Source: Melieria omissa
Lineage: Eukaryota > Arthropoda > Insecta > Diptera > Ulidiidae
Assembly (NCBI GenBank): GCA_963971225.1
Contig: CAXARI010000158.1
Span: 186,001-250,000 of the forward strand
DNA length: 64,000 nucleotides
Direction: 5' to 3'
The stretch's first letter is position 1. Each line of letters starts with the position of its first letter. Position numbers and translations under genes: made by a program. Below the pieces are notes generated by a model. The model searched no databases, was not told the DNA's origin, and saw only the letters and a list, made by a program, of their open reading frames with translations. This document shows positions 52,893-64,000 of this stretch, one piece after another.

Positions 52893-54072
52893 CTGTTAAA
52901 TCTCGACCCGTTAACGGATTTTAATAATATTATGCCTTATTATTTAGCTAGACTCGTATGCTTTCTATAATGGTATCAATCATCCTTCTATACCCCAAGG
53001 TTCGAAAGCAAATCGATTTGGAACGGTGACTTTGAAAAAATTGCTACTTGGGTGCAACCACTAAAATGCTTGTCAACACCAAATGCATAAGTGCATATTA
53101 ATAATTGACCCCTTAAAATTTAGCCAGAGTCTTATGCTTTCTATATTGGTCCCTAACTTTTCATTATCCTTCAGGAATAATGAGCATATCGATGCGCAAG
53201 GATAACATTGAAAAACTGCCTATTACAAAATACACACTCACCACTAAAGTGCTTATAGATTCCAAACGGTATGGGTTACGTTAATAAAATACCCCTTAAA
53301 ATGTAGCTAGAGATTGCAGCTTTATCAAATTAAATCAATAATTTGATTACTATTAGGCAATCATGAACAGATCGATGCGCAAGAGTGACATTAAATGGCT
53401 GCCTACTGCAAAATCGATAAAATGCTTGTAAAATATGATGATTCTAGGTTTATAGAAAAAATAATAACCTTAAAACCTAGCTGGAGTTTTGAGCTTTCAT
53501 AAATGGGGTCAATCTTCTCGCTATCTCAAATAATGCAGGAGAATTTCGTTGTGGAAAAGTGATATCGACCACATGATACATCTATATCAGGGGTGCCCAA
53601 AGTCTTCTTATGGAAAAGCAAAAACCAATACATTTAAAGTTGCCCAAAAAAATGCAAACAAATTATTTAATTAATTGAATTAGTTGAAAGCACATTGTGC
53701 ATTTCGCTTGACCCTTAAAATTATAAGTGAAAAAAATATAATGTTCCCATTTGTCATTGCCGAAAGGCCAACCAATCGCCAAAACAAAAACTACAACAAC
53801 AAAAGCATCTAATTTTTTTTCATACATAGAATTTCTTGAGGAAACAAAACAAAAATCCGCGCAGCCCCCACACGTGTTGCTTCGTTGCTGTCACAACAAC
53901 GACTGATTGAAAGAATGCACCTCTGATCTATATAACCAATCAAATGCTTGTGGAACCTAAGTACGCACAATCACTTTAATCAAAATGGCGTCAAAATTAA
54001 GCCAGAGTGACCACCTTTCAATAATTTGGTAAATAAAAAAATATCCCACCGGCAGCATGATCGAAATTATGG
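52893..54072. repeat. Unit 46 (1180 bp)
   Basis: The hAT-like copy is 53588–53925. Private ataaaatacccc at the end of subunit B. Confidence 0.95.
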
Positions 54073-55252
54073 CTGTTAAATCTCGACCCGTTAACGGATT
54101 TTAATAATATTATGCCTTATTATTTAGCTAGACTCGTATGCTTTCTATAATGGTATCAATCATCCTTCTATACCCCAAGGTTCGAAAGCAAATCGATTTG
54201 GAACGGTGACTTTGAAAAAATTGCTACTTGGGTGCAACCACTAAAATGCTTGTCAACACCAAATGCATAAGTGCATATTAATAATTGACCCCTTAAAATT
54301 TAGCCAGAGTCTTATGCTTTCTATATTGGTCCCTAACTTTTCATTATCCTTCAGGAATAATGAGCATATCGATGCGCAAGGATAACATTGAAAAACTGCC
54401 TATTACAAAATACACACTCACCACTAAAGTGCTTATAGATTCCAAACGGTATGGGTTACGTTAATAAAAAACCCCTTAAAATGTAGCTAGAGATTGCAGC
54501 TTTATCAAATTAAATCAATAATTTGATTACTATTAGGCAATCATGAACAGATCGATGCGCAAGAGTGACATTAAATGGCTGCCTACTGCAAAATCGATAA
54601 AATGCTTGTAAAATATGATGATTCTAGGTTTATAGAAAAAATAATAACCTTAAAACCTAGCTGGAGTTTTGAGCTTTCATAAATGGGGTCAATCTTCTCG
54701 CTATCTCAAATAATGCAGGAGAATTTCGTTGTGGAAAAGTGATATCGACCACATGATACATCTATATCAGGGGTGCCCAAAGTCTTCTTATGGAAAAGCA
54801 AAAACCAATACATTTAAAGTTGCCCAAAAAAATGCAAACAAATTATTTAATTAATTGAATTAGTTGAAAGCACATTGTGCATTTCGCTTGACCCTTAAAA
54901 TTATAAGTGAAAAAAATATAATGTTCCCATTTGTCATTGCCGAAAGGCCAACCAATCGCCAAAACAAAAACTACAACAACAAAAGCATCTAATTTTTTTT
55001 CATACATAGAATTTCTTGAGGAAACAAAACAAAAATCCGCGCAGCCCCCACACGTGTTGCTTCGTTGCTGTCACAACAACGACTGATTGAAAGAATGCAC
55101 CTCTGATCTATATAACCAATCAAATGCTTGTGGAACCTAAGTACGCACAATCACTTTAATCAAAATGGCGTCAAAATTAAACCAGAGTGACCACCTTTCA
55201 ATAATTTGGTAAATAAAAAAATATCCCACCGGCAGCATGATCGAAATTATGG
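54073..55252. repeat. Unit 47 (1180 bp)
   Basis: The hAT-like copy is 54768–55105. Has ttaaaccagag, otherwise seen only in units 35 and 36. Confidence 0.95.
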
Positions 55253-56432
55253 CTGTTAAATCTCGACCCGTTAACGGATTTTAATAATATTATGCCTTAT
55301 TATTTAGCTAGACTCGTATGCTTTCTATAATGGTATCAATCATCCTTCTATACCCCAAGGTTCGAAAGCAAATCGATTTGGAACGGTGACTTTGAAAAAA
55401 TTGCTACTTGGGTGCAACCACTAAAATGCTTGTCAACACCAAATGCATAAGTGCATATTAATAATTGACCCCTTAAAATTTAGCCAGAGTCTTATGCTTT
55501 CTATATTGGTCCCTAACTTTTCATTATCCTTCAGGAATAATGAGCATATCGATGCGCAAGGATAACATTGAAAAACTGCCTATTACAAAATACACACTCA
55601 CCACTAAAGTGCTTATAGATTCCAAACGGTATGGGTTACGTTAATAAAAAACCCCTTAAAATGTAGCTAGAGATTGCAGCTTTATCAAATTAAATCAATA
55701 ATTTGATTACTATTAGGCAATCATGAACAGATCGATGCGCAAGAGTGACATTAAATGGCTGCCTACTGCAAAATCGATAAAATGCTTGTAAAATATGATG
55801 ATTCTAGGTTTAAAGAAAAAATAATAACCTTAAAACCTAGCTGGAGTTTTGAGCTTTCATAAATGGGGTCAATCTTCTCGCTATCTCAAATAATGCAGGA
55901 GAATTTCGTTGTGGAAAAGTGATATCGACCACATGATACATCTATATCAGGGGTGCCCAAAGTCTTCTTATGGAAAAGCAAAAACCAATACATTTAAAGT
56001 TGCCCAAAAAAATGCAAACAAATTATTTAATTAATTGAATTAGTTGAAAGCACATTGTGCTTTTCGCTTGACCCTTAAAATTATAAGTGAAAAAAATATA
56101 ATGTTCCCATTTGTCATTGCCGAAAGGCCAACCAATCGCCAAAACAAAAACTACAACAACAAAAGCATCTAATTTTTTTTCATACATAGAATTTCTTGAG
56201 GAAACAAAACAAAAATCCGCGCAGCCCCCACACGTGTTGCTTCGTTGCTGTCACAACAACGACTGATTGAAAGAATGCACCTCTGATCTATATAACCAAT
56301 CAAATGCTTGTGGAACCTAAGTACGCACAATCACTTTAATCAAAATGGCGTCAAAATTAAGCCAGAGTGACCACCTTTCAATAATTTTGTAAATAAAAAA
56401 ATATCCCACCGGCAGCATGATCGAAATTATGG
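55253..56432. repeat. Unit 48 (1180 bp)
   Basis: The hAT-like copy is 55948–56285. Markers ggtttaaagaaa, gtgcttttcgc and ataattttgt. First of the alternating right-end series. Confidence 0.95.
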
Positions 56433-57612
56433 CTGTTAAATCTCGACCCGTTAACGGATTTTAATAATATTATGCCTTATTATTTAGCTAGACTCGTATG
56501 CTTTCTATAATGGTATCAATCATCCTTCTATACCCCAAGGTTCGAAAGCAAATCGATTTGGAACGGTGACTTTGAAAAAATTGCTACTTGGGTGCAACCA
56601 CTAAAATGCTTGTCAACACCAAATGCATAAGTGCATATTAATAATTGACCCCTTAAAATTTAGCCAGAGTCTTATGCTTTCTATATTGGTCCCTAACTTT
56701 TCATTATCCTTCAGGAATAATGAGCATATCGATGCGCAAGGATAACATTGAAAAACTGCCTATTACAAAATACACACTCACCACTAAAGTGCTTATAGAT
56801 TCCAAACGGTATGGGTTACGTTAATAAAAAACCCCTTAAAATGTAGCTAGAGATTGCAGCTTTATCAAATTAAATCAATAATTTGATTACTATTAGGCAA
56901 TCATGAACAGATCGATGCGCAAGAGTGACATTAAATGGCTGCCTACTGCAAAATCTATAAAATGCTTGTAAAATATGATGATTCTAGGTTTATAGAAAAA
57001 ATAATAACCTTAAAACCTAGCTGGAGTTTTGAGCTTTCATAAATGGGGTCAATCTTCTCGCTATCTCAAATAATGCAGGAGAATTTCGTTGTGGAAAAGT
57101 GATATCGACCACATGATACATCTATATCAGGGGTGCCCAAAGTCTTCTTATGGAAAAGCAAAAACCAATACATTTAAAGTTGCCCAAAAAAATGCAAACA
57201 AATTATTTAATTAATTGAATTAGTTGAAAGCACATTGTGCTTTTCGCTTGACCCTTAAAATTATAAGTGAAAAAAATATAATGTTCCCATTTGTCATTGC
57301 CGAAAGGCCAACCAATCGCCAAAACAAAAACTACAACAACAAAAGCATCTAATTTTTTTTCATACATAGAATTTCTTGAGGAAACAAAACAAAAATCCGC
57401 GCAGCCCCCACACGTGTTGCTTCGTTGCTGTCACAACAACGACTGATTGAAAGAATGCACCTCTGATCTATATAACCAATCAAATGCTTGTGGAACCTAA
57501 GTACGCACAATCACTTTAATCAAAATGGCGTCAAAATTAAGCCAGAGTGACCACCTTTCAATAATTTGGTAAATAAAAAAATATCCCACCGGCAGCATGA
57601 TCGAAATTATGG
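56433..57612. repeat. Unit 49 (1180 bp)
   Basis: The hAT-like copy is 57128–57465. Markers aaatctataaaa (destroys one ATCGAT) and gtgcttttcgc. Confidence 0.95.
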
Positions 57613-58792
57613 CTGTTAAATCTCGACCCGTTAACGGATTTTAATAATATTATGCCTTATTATTTAGCTAGACTCGTATGCTTTCTATAATGGTATCAAT
57701 CATCCTTCTATACCCCAAGGTTCGAAAGCAAATCGATTTGGAACGGTGACTTTGAAAAAATTGCTACTTGGGTGCAACCACTAAAATGCTTGTCAACACC
57801 AAATGCATAAGTGCATATTAATAATTGACCCCTTAAAATTTAGCCAGAGTCTTATGCTTTCTATATTGGTCCCTAACTTTTCATTATCCTTCAGGAATAA
57901 TGAGCATATCGATGCGCAAGGATAACATTGAAAAACTGCCTATTACAAAATACACACTCACCACTAAAGTGCTTATAGATTCCAAACGGTATGGGTTACG
58001 TTAATAAAAAACCCCTTAAAATGTAGCTAGAGATTGCAGCTTTATCAAATTAAATCAATAATTTGATTACTATTAGGCAATCATGAACAGATCGATGCGC
58101 AAGAGTGACATTAAATGGCTGCCTACTGCAAAATCGATAAAATGCTTGTAAAATATGATGATTCTAGGTTTAAAGAAAAAATAATAACCTTAAAACCTAG
58201 CTGGAGTTTTGAGCTTTCATAAATGGGGTCAATCTTCTCGCTATCTCAAATAATGCAGGAGAATTTCGTTGTGGAAAAGTGATATCGACCACATGATACA
58301 TCTATATCAGGGGTGCCCAAAGTCTTCTTATGGAAAAGCAAAAACCAATACATTTAAAGTTGCCCAAAAAAATGCAAACAAATTATTTAATTAATTGAAT
58401 TAGTTGAAAGCACATTGTGCTTTTCGCTTGACCCTTAAAATTATAAGTGAAAAAAATATAATGTTCCCATTTGTCATTGCCGAAAGGCCAACCAATCGCC
58501 AAAACAAAAACTACAACAACAAAAGCATCTAATTTTTTTTCATACATAGAATTTCTTGAGGAAACAAAACAAAAATCCGCGCAGCCCCCACACGTGTTGC
58601 TTCGTTGCTGTCACAACAACGACTGATTGAAAGAATGCACCTCTGATCTATATAACCAATCAAATGCTTGTGGAACCTAAGTACGCACAATCACTTTAAT
58701 CAAAATGGCGTCAAAATTAAGCCAGAGTGACCACCTTTCAATAATTTTGTAAATAAAAAAATATCCCACCGGCAGCATGATCGAAATTATAG
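57613..58792. repeat. Unit 50 (1180 bp)
   Basis: The hAT-like copy is 58308–58645. Markers as in unit 48 (ggtttaaagaaa, gtgcttttcgc, ataattttgt). Confidence 0.95.
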
Positions 58793-59972
58793 CTGTTAAA
58801 TCTCGACCCGTTAACGGATTTTAATAATATTATGCCTTATTATTTAGCTAGACTCGTATGCTTTCTATAATGGTATCAATCATCCTTCTATACCCCAAGG
58901 TTCGAAAGCAAATCGATTTGGAACGGTGACTTTGAAAAAATTGCTACTTGGGTGCAACCACTAAAATGCTTGTCAACACCAAATGCATAAGTGCATATTA
59001 ATAATTGACCCCTTAAAATTTAGCCAGAGTCTTATGCTTTCTATATTGGTCCCTAACTTTTCATTATCCTTCAGGAATAATGAGCATATCGATGCGCAAG
59101 GATAACATTGAAAAACTGCCTATTACAAAATACACACTCACCACTAAAGTGCTTATAGATTCCAAACGGTATGGGTTACGTTAATAAAAAACCCCTTAAA
59201 ATGTAGCTAGAGATTGCAGCTTTATCAAATTAAATCAATAATTTGATTACTATTAGGCAATCATGAACAGATCGATGCGCAAGAGTGACATTAAATGGCT
59301 GCCTACTGCAAAATCTATAAAATGCTTGTAAAATATGATGATTCTAGGTTTATAGAAAAAATAATAACCTTAAAACCTAGCTGGAGTTTTGAGCTTTCAT
59401 AAATGGGGTCAATCTTCTCGCTATCTCAAATAATGCAGGAGAATTTCGTTGTGGAAAAGTGATATCGACCACATGATACATCTATATCAGGGGTGCCCAA
59501 AGTCTTCTTATGGAAAAGCAAAAACCAATACATTTAAAGTTGCCCAAAAAAATGCAAACAAATTATTTAATTAATTGAATTAGTTGAAAGCACATTGTGC
59601 TTTTCGCTTGACCCTTAAAATTATAAGTGAAAAAAATATAATGTTCCCATTTGTCATTGCCGAAAGGCCAACCAATCGCCAAAACAAAAACTACAACAAC
59701 AAAAGCATCTAATTTTTTTTCATACATAGAATTTCTTGAGGAAACAAAACAAAAATCCGCGCAGCCCCCACACGTGTTGCTTCGTTGCTGTCACAACAAC
59801 GACTGATTGAAAGAATGCACCTCTGATCTATATAACCAATCAAATGCTTGTGGAACCTAAGTACGCACAATCACTTTAATCAAAATGGCGTCAAAATTAA
59901 GCCAGAGTGACCACCTTTCAATAATTTTGTAAATAAAAAAATATCCCACCGGCAGCATGATCGAAATTATAG
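58793..59972. repeat. Unit 51 (1180 bp)
   Basis: The hAT-like copy is 59488–59825. Has aaatctataaaa like unit 49, preceded by attatagctg; tail has ataattttgt. Confidence 0.95.
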
Positions 59973-61152
59973 CTGTTAAATCTCGACCCGTTAACGGATT
60001 TTAATAATATTATGCCTTATTATTTAGCTAGACTCGTATGCTTTCTATAATGGTATCAATCATCCTTCTATACCCCAAGGTTCGAAAGCAAATCGATTTG
60101 GAACGGTGACTTTGAAAAAATTGCTACTTGGGTGCAACCACTAAAATGCTTGTCAACACCAAATGCATAAGTGCATATTAATAATTGACCCCTTAAAATT
60201 TAGCCAGAGTCTTATGCTTTCTATATTGGTCCCTAACTTTTCATTATCCTTCAGGAATAATGAGCATATCGATGCGCAAGGATAACATTGAAAAACTGCC
60301 TATTACAAAATACACACTCACCACTAAAGTGCTTATAGATTCCAAACGGTATGGGTTACGTTAATAAAAAACCCCTTAAAATGTAGCTAGAGATTGCAGC
60401 TTTATCAAATTAAATCAATAATTTGATTACTATTAGGCAATCATGAACAGATCGATGCGCAAGAGTGACATTAAATGGCTGCCTACTGCAAAATCGATAA
60501 AATGCTTGTAAAATATGATGATTCTAGGTTTAAAGAAAAAATAATAACCTTAAAACCTAGCTGGAGTTTTGAGCTTTCATAAATGGGGTCAATCTTCTCG
60601 CTATCTCAAATAATGCAGGAGAATTTCGTTGTGGAAAAGTGATATCGACCACATGATACATCTATATCAGGGGTGCCCAAAGTCTTCTTATGGAAAAGCA
60701 AAAACCAATACATTTAAAGTTGCCCAAAAAAATGCAAACAAATTATTTAATTAATTGAATTAGTTGAAAGCACATTGTGCTTTTCGCTTGACCCTTAAAA
60801 TTATAAGTGAACAAAATATAATGTTCCCATTTGTCATTGCCGAAAGGCCAACCAATCGCCAAAACAAAAACTACAACAACAAAAGCATCTAATTTTTTTT
60901 CATACATAGAATTTCTTGAGGAAACAAAACAAAAATCCGCGCAGCCCCCACACGTGTTGCTTCGTTGCTGTCACAACAACGACTGATTGAAAGAATGCAC
61001 CTCTGATCTATATAACCAATCAAATGCTTGTGGAACCTAAGTACGCACAATCACTTTAATCAAAATGGCGTCAAAATTAAGCCAGAGTGACCACCTTTCA
61101 ATAATTTGGTAAATAAAAAAATATCCCACCGGCAGCATGATCGAAATTATGG
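59973..61152. repeat. Unit 52 (1180 bp)
   Basis: The hAT-like copy is 60668–61005. Has ggtttaaagaaa and gtgcttttcgc; private gtgaacaaaat. Confidence 0.95.
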
Positions 61153-62350
61153 CTGTTAAATCTCGACCCGTTAACGGATTTTAATAATATTATGCCTTAT
61201 TATTTAGCTAGACTCGTATGCTTTCTATAATGGTATCAATCATCCTTCTATACCCCAAGGTTCGAAAGCAAATCGATTTGGAACGGTGACTTTGAAAAAA
61301 TTGCTACTTGGGTGCAACCACTAAAATGCTTGTCAACACCAAATGCATAAGTGCATATTAATAATTGACCCCTTAAAATTTAGCCAGAGTCTTATGCTTT
61401 CTATATTGGTCCCTACCTTTTCATTATCCTTCAGGAATAATGAGCATATCGATGCGCAAGGATAACATTGAAAAACTGCCTATTACAAAATACACACTCA
61501 CCACTAAAGTGCTTATAGATTCCAAACGGTATGGGTTACGTTAATAAAAAACCCCTTAAAATGTAGCTAGAGATTGCAGCTTTATCAAATTAAAACAATA
61601 ATTTGATTACTATTAGGCAATCATGAACAGATCGATGCGCAAGAGTGACATTAAATGGCTGCCTACTGCAAAATCGATAAAATGCTTGTAAAATATGATG
61701 ATTCTAGGTTTATAGAAAAAATAATAACCTTAAAACCTAGCTGGAGTTTTGAGCTTTCATAAATGGGGTCAATCTTCTCGCTATCTCAAATAATGCAGGA
61801 GAATTTCGTTGTGGAAAAGTGATATCGACCACATGATACATCTATATCAGGGGTGCCCAAAGTCTTCTTATGGAAAAGCAAAAACCAATACATTTAAAGT
61901 TGCCCAAAAAAATGCAAACAAATTAAATAATAATAAATAATTAAATAATTAATTGAATTAGTTGAAAGCACATTGTGCATTTCGCTTGACCCTTAAAATT
62001 ATAAGTGAAAAAAATATAATGTTCCCATTTGTCATTGCCGAAAGGCCAACCAATCGCCAAAACAAAAACTACAACAACAAAAGCATCTAATTTTTTTTCA
62101 TACATAGAATTTCTTGAGGAAACAAAACAAAAATCCGCGCAGCCCCCACACGTGTTGCTTCGTTGCTGTCACAACAACGACTGATTGAAAGAATGCACCT
62201 CTGATCTATATAACCAATCAAATGCTTGTGGAACCTAAGTACGCACAATCACTTTAATCAAAATGGCGTCAAAATTAAGCCAGAGTGACCACCTTTCAAT
62301 AATTTTGTAAATAAAAAAATATCCCACCGGCAGCATGATCGAAATTATAG
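61153..62350. repeat. Unit 53, 18-bp-gain class (1198 bp)
   Basis: The hAT-like copy is 61848–62203 (356 bp). Private ccctaccttttc and ttaaaacaat. Lacks gtgcttttcgc, so it interrupts the right-end series. Confidence 0.95.
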
Positions 62351-63530
62351 CTGTTAAATCTCGACCCGTTAACGGATTTTAATAATATTATGCCTTATTA
62401 TTTAGCTAGACTCGTATGCTTTCTATAATGGTATCAATCATCCTTCTATACCCCAAGGTTCGAAAGCAAATCGATTTGGAACGGTGACTTTGAAAAAATT
62501 GCTACTTGGGTGCAACCACTAAAATGCTTGTCAACACCAAATGCATAAGTGCATATTAATAATTGACCCCTTAAAATTTAGCCAGAGTCTTATGCTTTCT
62601 ATATTGGTCCCTAACTTTTCATTATCCTTCAGGAATAATGAGCATATCGATGCGCAAGGATAACATTGAAAAACTGCCTATTACAAAATACACACTCACC
62701 ACTAAAGTGCTTATAGATTCCAAACGGTATGGGTTACGTTAATAAAAAACCCCTTAAAATGTAGCTAGAGATTGCAGCTTTATCAAATTAAATCAATAAT
62801 TTGATTACTATTAGGCAATCATGAACAGATCGATGCGCAAGAGTGACATTAAATGGCTGCCTACTGCAAAATCGATAAAATGCTTGTAAAATATGATGAT
62901 TCTAGGTTTATAGAAAAAATAATAACCTTAAAACCTAGCTGGAGTTTTGAGCTTTCATAAATGGGGTCAATCTTCTCGCTATCTCAAATAATGCAGGAGA
63001 ATTTCGTTGTGGAAAAGTGATATCGACCACATGATACATCTATATCAGGGGTGCCCAAAGTCTTCTTATGGAAAAGCAAAAACCAATACATTTAAAGTTG
63101 CCCAAAAAAATGCAAACAAATTATTTAATTAATTGAATTAGTTGAAAGCACATTGTGCTTTTCGCTTGACCCTTAAAATTATAAGTGAAAAAAATATAAT
63201 GTTCCCATTTGTCATTGCCGAAAGGCCAACCAATCGCCAAAACAAAAACTACAACAACAAAAGCATCTAATTTTTTTTCATACATAGAATTTCTTGAGGA
63301 AACAAAACAAAAATCCGCGCAGCCCCCACACGTGTTGCTTCGTTGCTGTCACAACAACGACTGATTGAAAGAATGCACCTCTGATCTATATAACCAATCA
63401 AATGCTTGTGGAACCTAAGTACGCACAATCACTTTAATCAAAATGGCGTCAAAATTAAGCCAGAGTGACCACCTTTCAATAATTTGGTAAATAAAAAAAT
63501 ATCCCACCGGCAGCATGATCGAAATTATGG
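62351..63530. repeat. Unit 54 (1180 bp)
   Basis: The hAT-like copy is 63046–63383. Has gtgcttttcgc and the preceding attatagctg, with a standard tail. Confidence 0.95.
63046..63383. mobile_element. Non-autonomous hAT-like element, standard 338-bp form (unit 54)
   Basis: The commonest form of the insert. It runs from CAGGGGTGCCCAAAG to GAATGCACCTCTG, with ATCTATAT at 63038–63045 and 63384–63391. Copies of this length sit in most units, 695 bp after the unit start. The 11-bp inverted word GCACATTGTGC lies in its first third. It has no coding capacity. Confidence 0.8.
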
Positions 63531-64000
63531 CTGTTAAATCTCGACCCGTTAACGGATTTTAATAATATTATGCCTTATTATTTAGCTAGACTCGTATGCT
63601 TTCTATAATGGTATCAATCATCCTTCTATACCCCAAGGTTCGAAAGCAAATCGATTTGGAACGGTGACTTTGAAAAAATTGCTACTTGGGTGCAACCACT
63701 AAAATGCTTGTCAACACCAAATGCATAAGTGCATATTAATAATTGACCCCTTAAAATTTAGCCAGAGTCTTATGCTTTCTATATTGGTCCCTAACTTTTC
63801 ATTATCCTTCAGGAATAATGAGCATATCGATGCGCAAGGATAACATTGAAAAACTGCCTATTACAAAATACACACTCACCACTAAAGTGCTTATAGATTC
63901 CAAACGGTATGGGTTACGTTAATAAAAAACCCCTTAAAATGTAGCTAGAGATTGCAGCTTTATCAAATTAAATCAATAATTTGATTACTATTCGGCAATC
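63531..64000. repeat. Unit 55, partial (cut by the window edge)
   Basis: Holds the end of subunit E, all of A and B, and the start of C. Ends in attcggcaatc, a variant otherwise seen only in unit 2. The array continues beyond the window. Confidence 0.95.

Larger units (their letters stand above)
55253..59972. repeat. Alternating two-unit pattern (units 48–51, 2360-bp period)
   Basis: ggtttaaagaaa marks units 48, 50 and 52, and aaatctataaaa marks units 49 and 51. All five also share gtgcttttcgc. This gives a 2360-bp higher-order period. Confidence 0.85.
1..64000. repeat. Tandem array of a ~1.18-kb composite satellite (54 full units + 1 partial)
   Basis: The same unit recurs head to tail with no interruption and no inversion from the first to the last base. 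Unit starts fall 1180 or 1181 bp apart, except for defined indel variants (1065, 1155, 1166, 1177, 1182, 1190 and 1198 bp). Units differ by scattered single-base changes and a few recurrent indels. The unit start used here is arbitrary, because a tandem array has no natural phase. No stretch is unique and no gene, RNA gene or CRISPR array is visible, so every interval longer than 300 bp is this repeat. Such arrays typically lie in pericentromeric or subtelomeric heterochromatin; the chromosome is not determinable here. Confidence 0.98.

Noticed and set aside
1..64000. CRISPR array or bacterial repeat region
   Set aside because: Units are about 1.18 kb with no short direct repeats separated by unique spacers, and no cas-like genes.
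1..64000. rDNA, histone or other tandem gene cluster
   Set aside because: No conserved rRNA-like stretch or long coding frame in any unit; the unit is AT-rich and built of degenerate satellite subunits.
1..64000. Identity with a named Drosophila repeat family (1.688/359-bp satellite, telomere-associated repeats, or X-linked AT-chX piRNA repeats)
   Set aside because: The sequence does not match what I can recall of the 359-bp satellite. For the others I cannot verify a match by eye, and I saw no convincing vasa-like stretch. A BLAST of one unit to the D. melanogaster genome would settle it.

Overview
The whole 64 kb window is one head-to-tail tandem array of a non-coding, AT-rich repeat. Taking the word ctgttaaatctcgaccc (or its point variants) as the unit start, I place 54 complete units (U1–U54) and a 470-bp partial unit U55 that runs off the right edge. 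Most units are 1180 or 1181 bp. Structural variants are 1166, 1155, 1177, 1182, 1190, 1198 and 1065 bp. No unique sequence, gene, tRNA, rRNA or CRISPR array is visible, and neither end of the array lies in the window.

Each unit has two layers. The older layer is a degenerate satellite of about 174–182 bp. Four subunits (A, B, C, D) and a shortened fifth (E, about 127 bp) share aligned landmarks: a tagc(t/c)(a/g)gag start, an ATCGAT core, an aaatgcttgt-like word and a ccccttaaaa-like end. The younger layer is a 338-bp insert (312–356 bp in variants) that splits subunit D. It starts CAGGGGTGC, ends GCACCTCTG, and is flanked on both sides by the 8-bp direct repeat ATCTATAT. Subunit D resumes in register directly after the second repeat. 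These are the hallmarks of a small non-autonomous hAT-type DNA transposon. All 54 copies sit at the same point, so the insertion predates the amplification of the 1.18-kb unit.

Layout: U1–U17 (1–19954) is the most mixed part, with six 1166-bp short-tail units and three units of a distinctive ctctc class among standard units. U18–U34 (19955–40124) is patterned: 1198-bp units with an 18-bp AT-rich gain often stand beside a tttcgac/gaagcta class, and a four-unit block of about 4.74 kb is present twice. U35–U42 (40125–49334) contains a twice-present 2245-bp dimer in which one member lacks 133 bp. U43–U47 (49335–55252) is very uniform. U48–U54 has an alternating two-unit pattern. This is the expected mosaic of unequal exchange and gene conversion.

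Organism: a eukaryote, from the satellite organisation and a hAT element. Base composition and sequence style suggest an insect, possibly Drosophila, in pericentromeric or subtelomeric heterochromatin, but nothing here fixes the species. Any function (piRNA source, boundary or structural satellite) is inference. The open frames present are short, start at TTG or GTG, appear only in units with particular variants, and are not genes.
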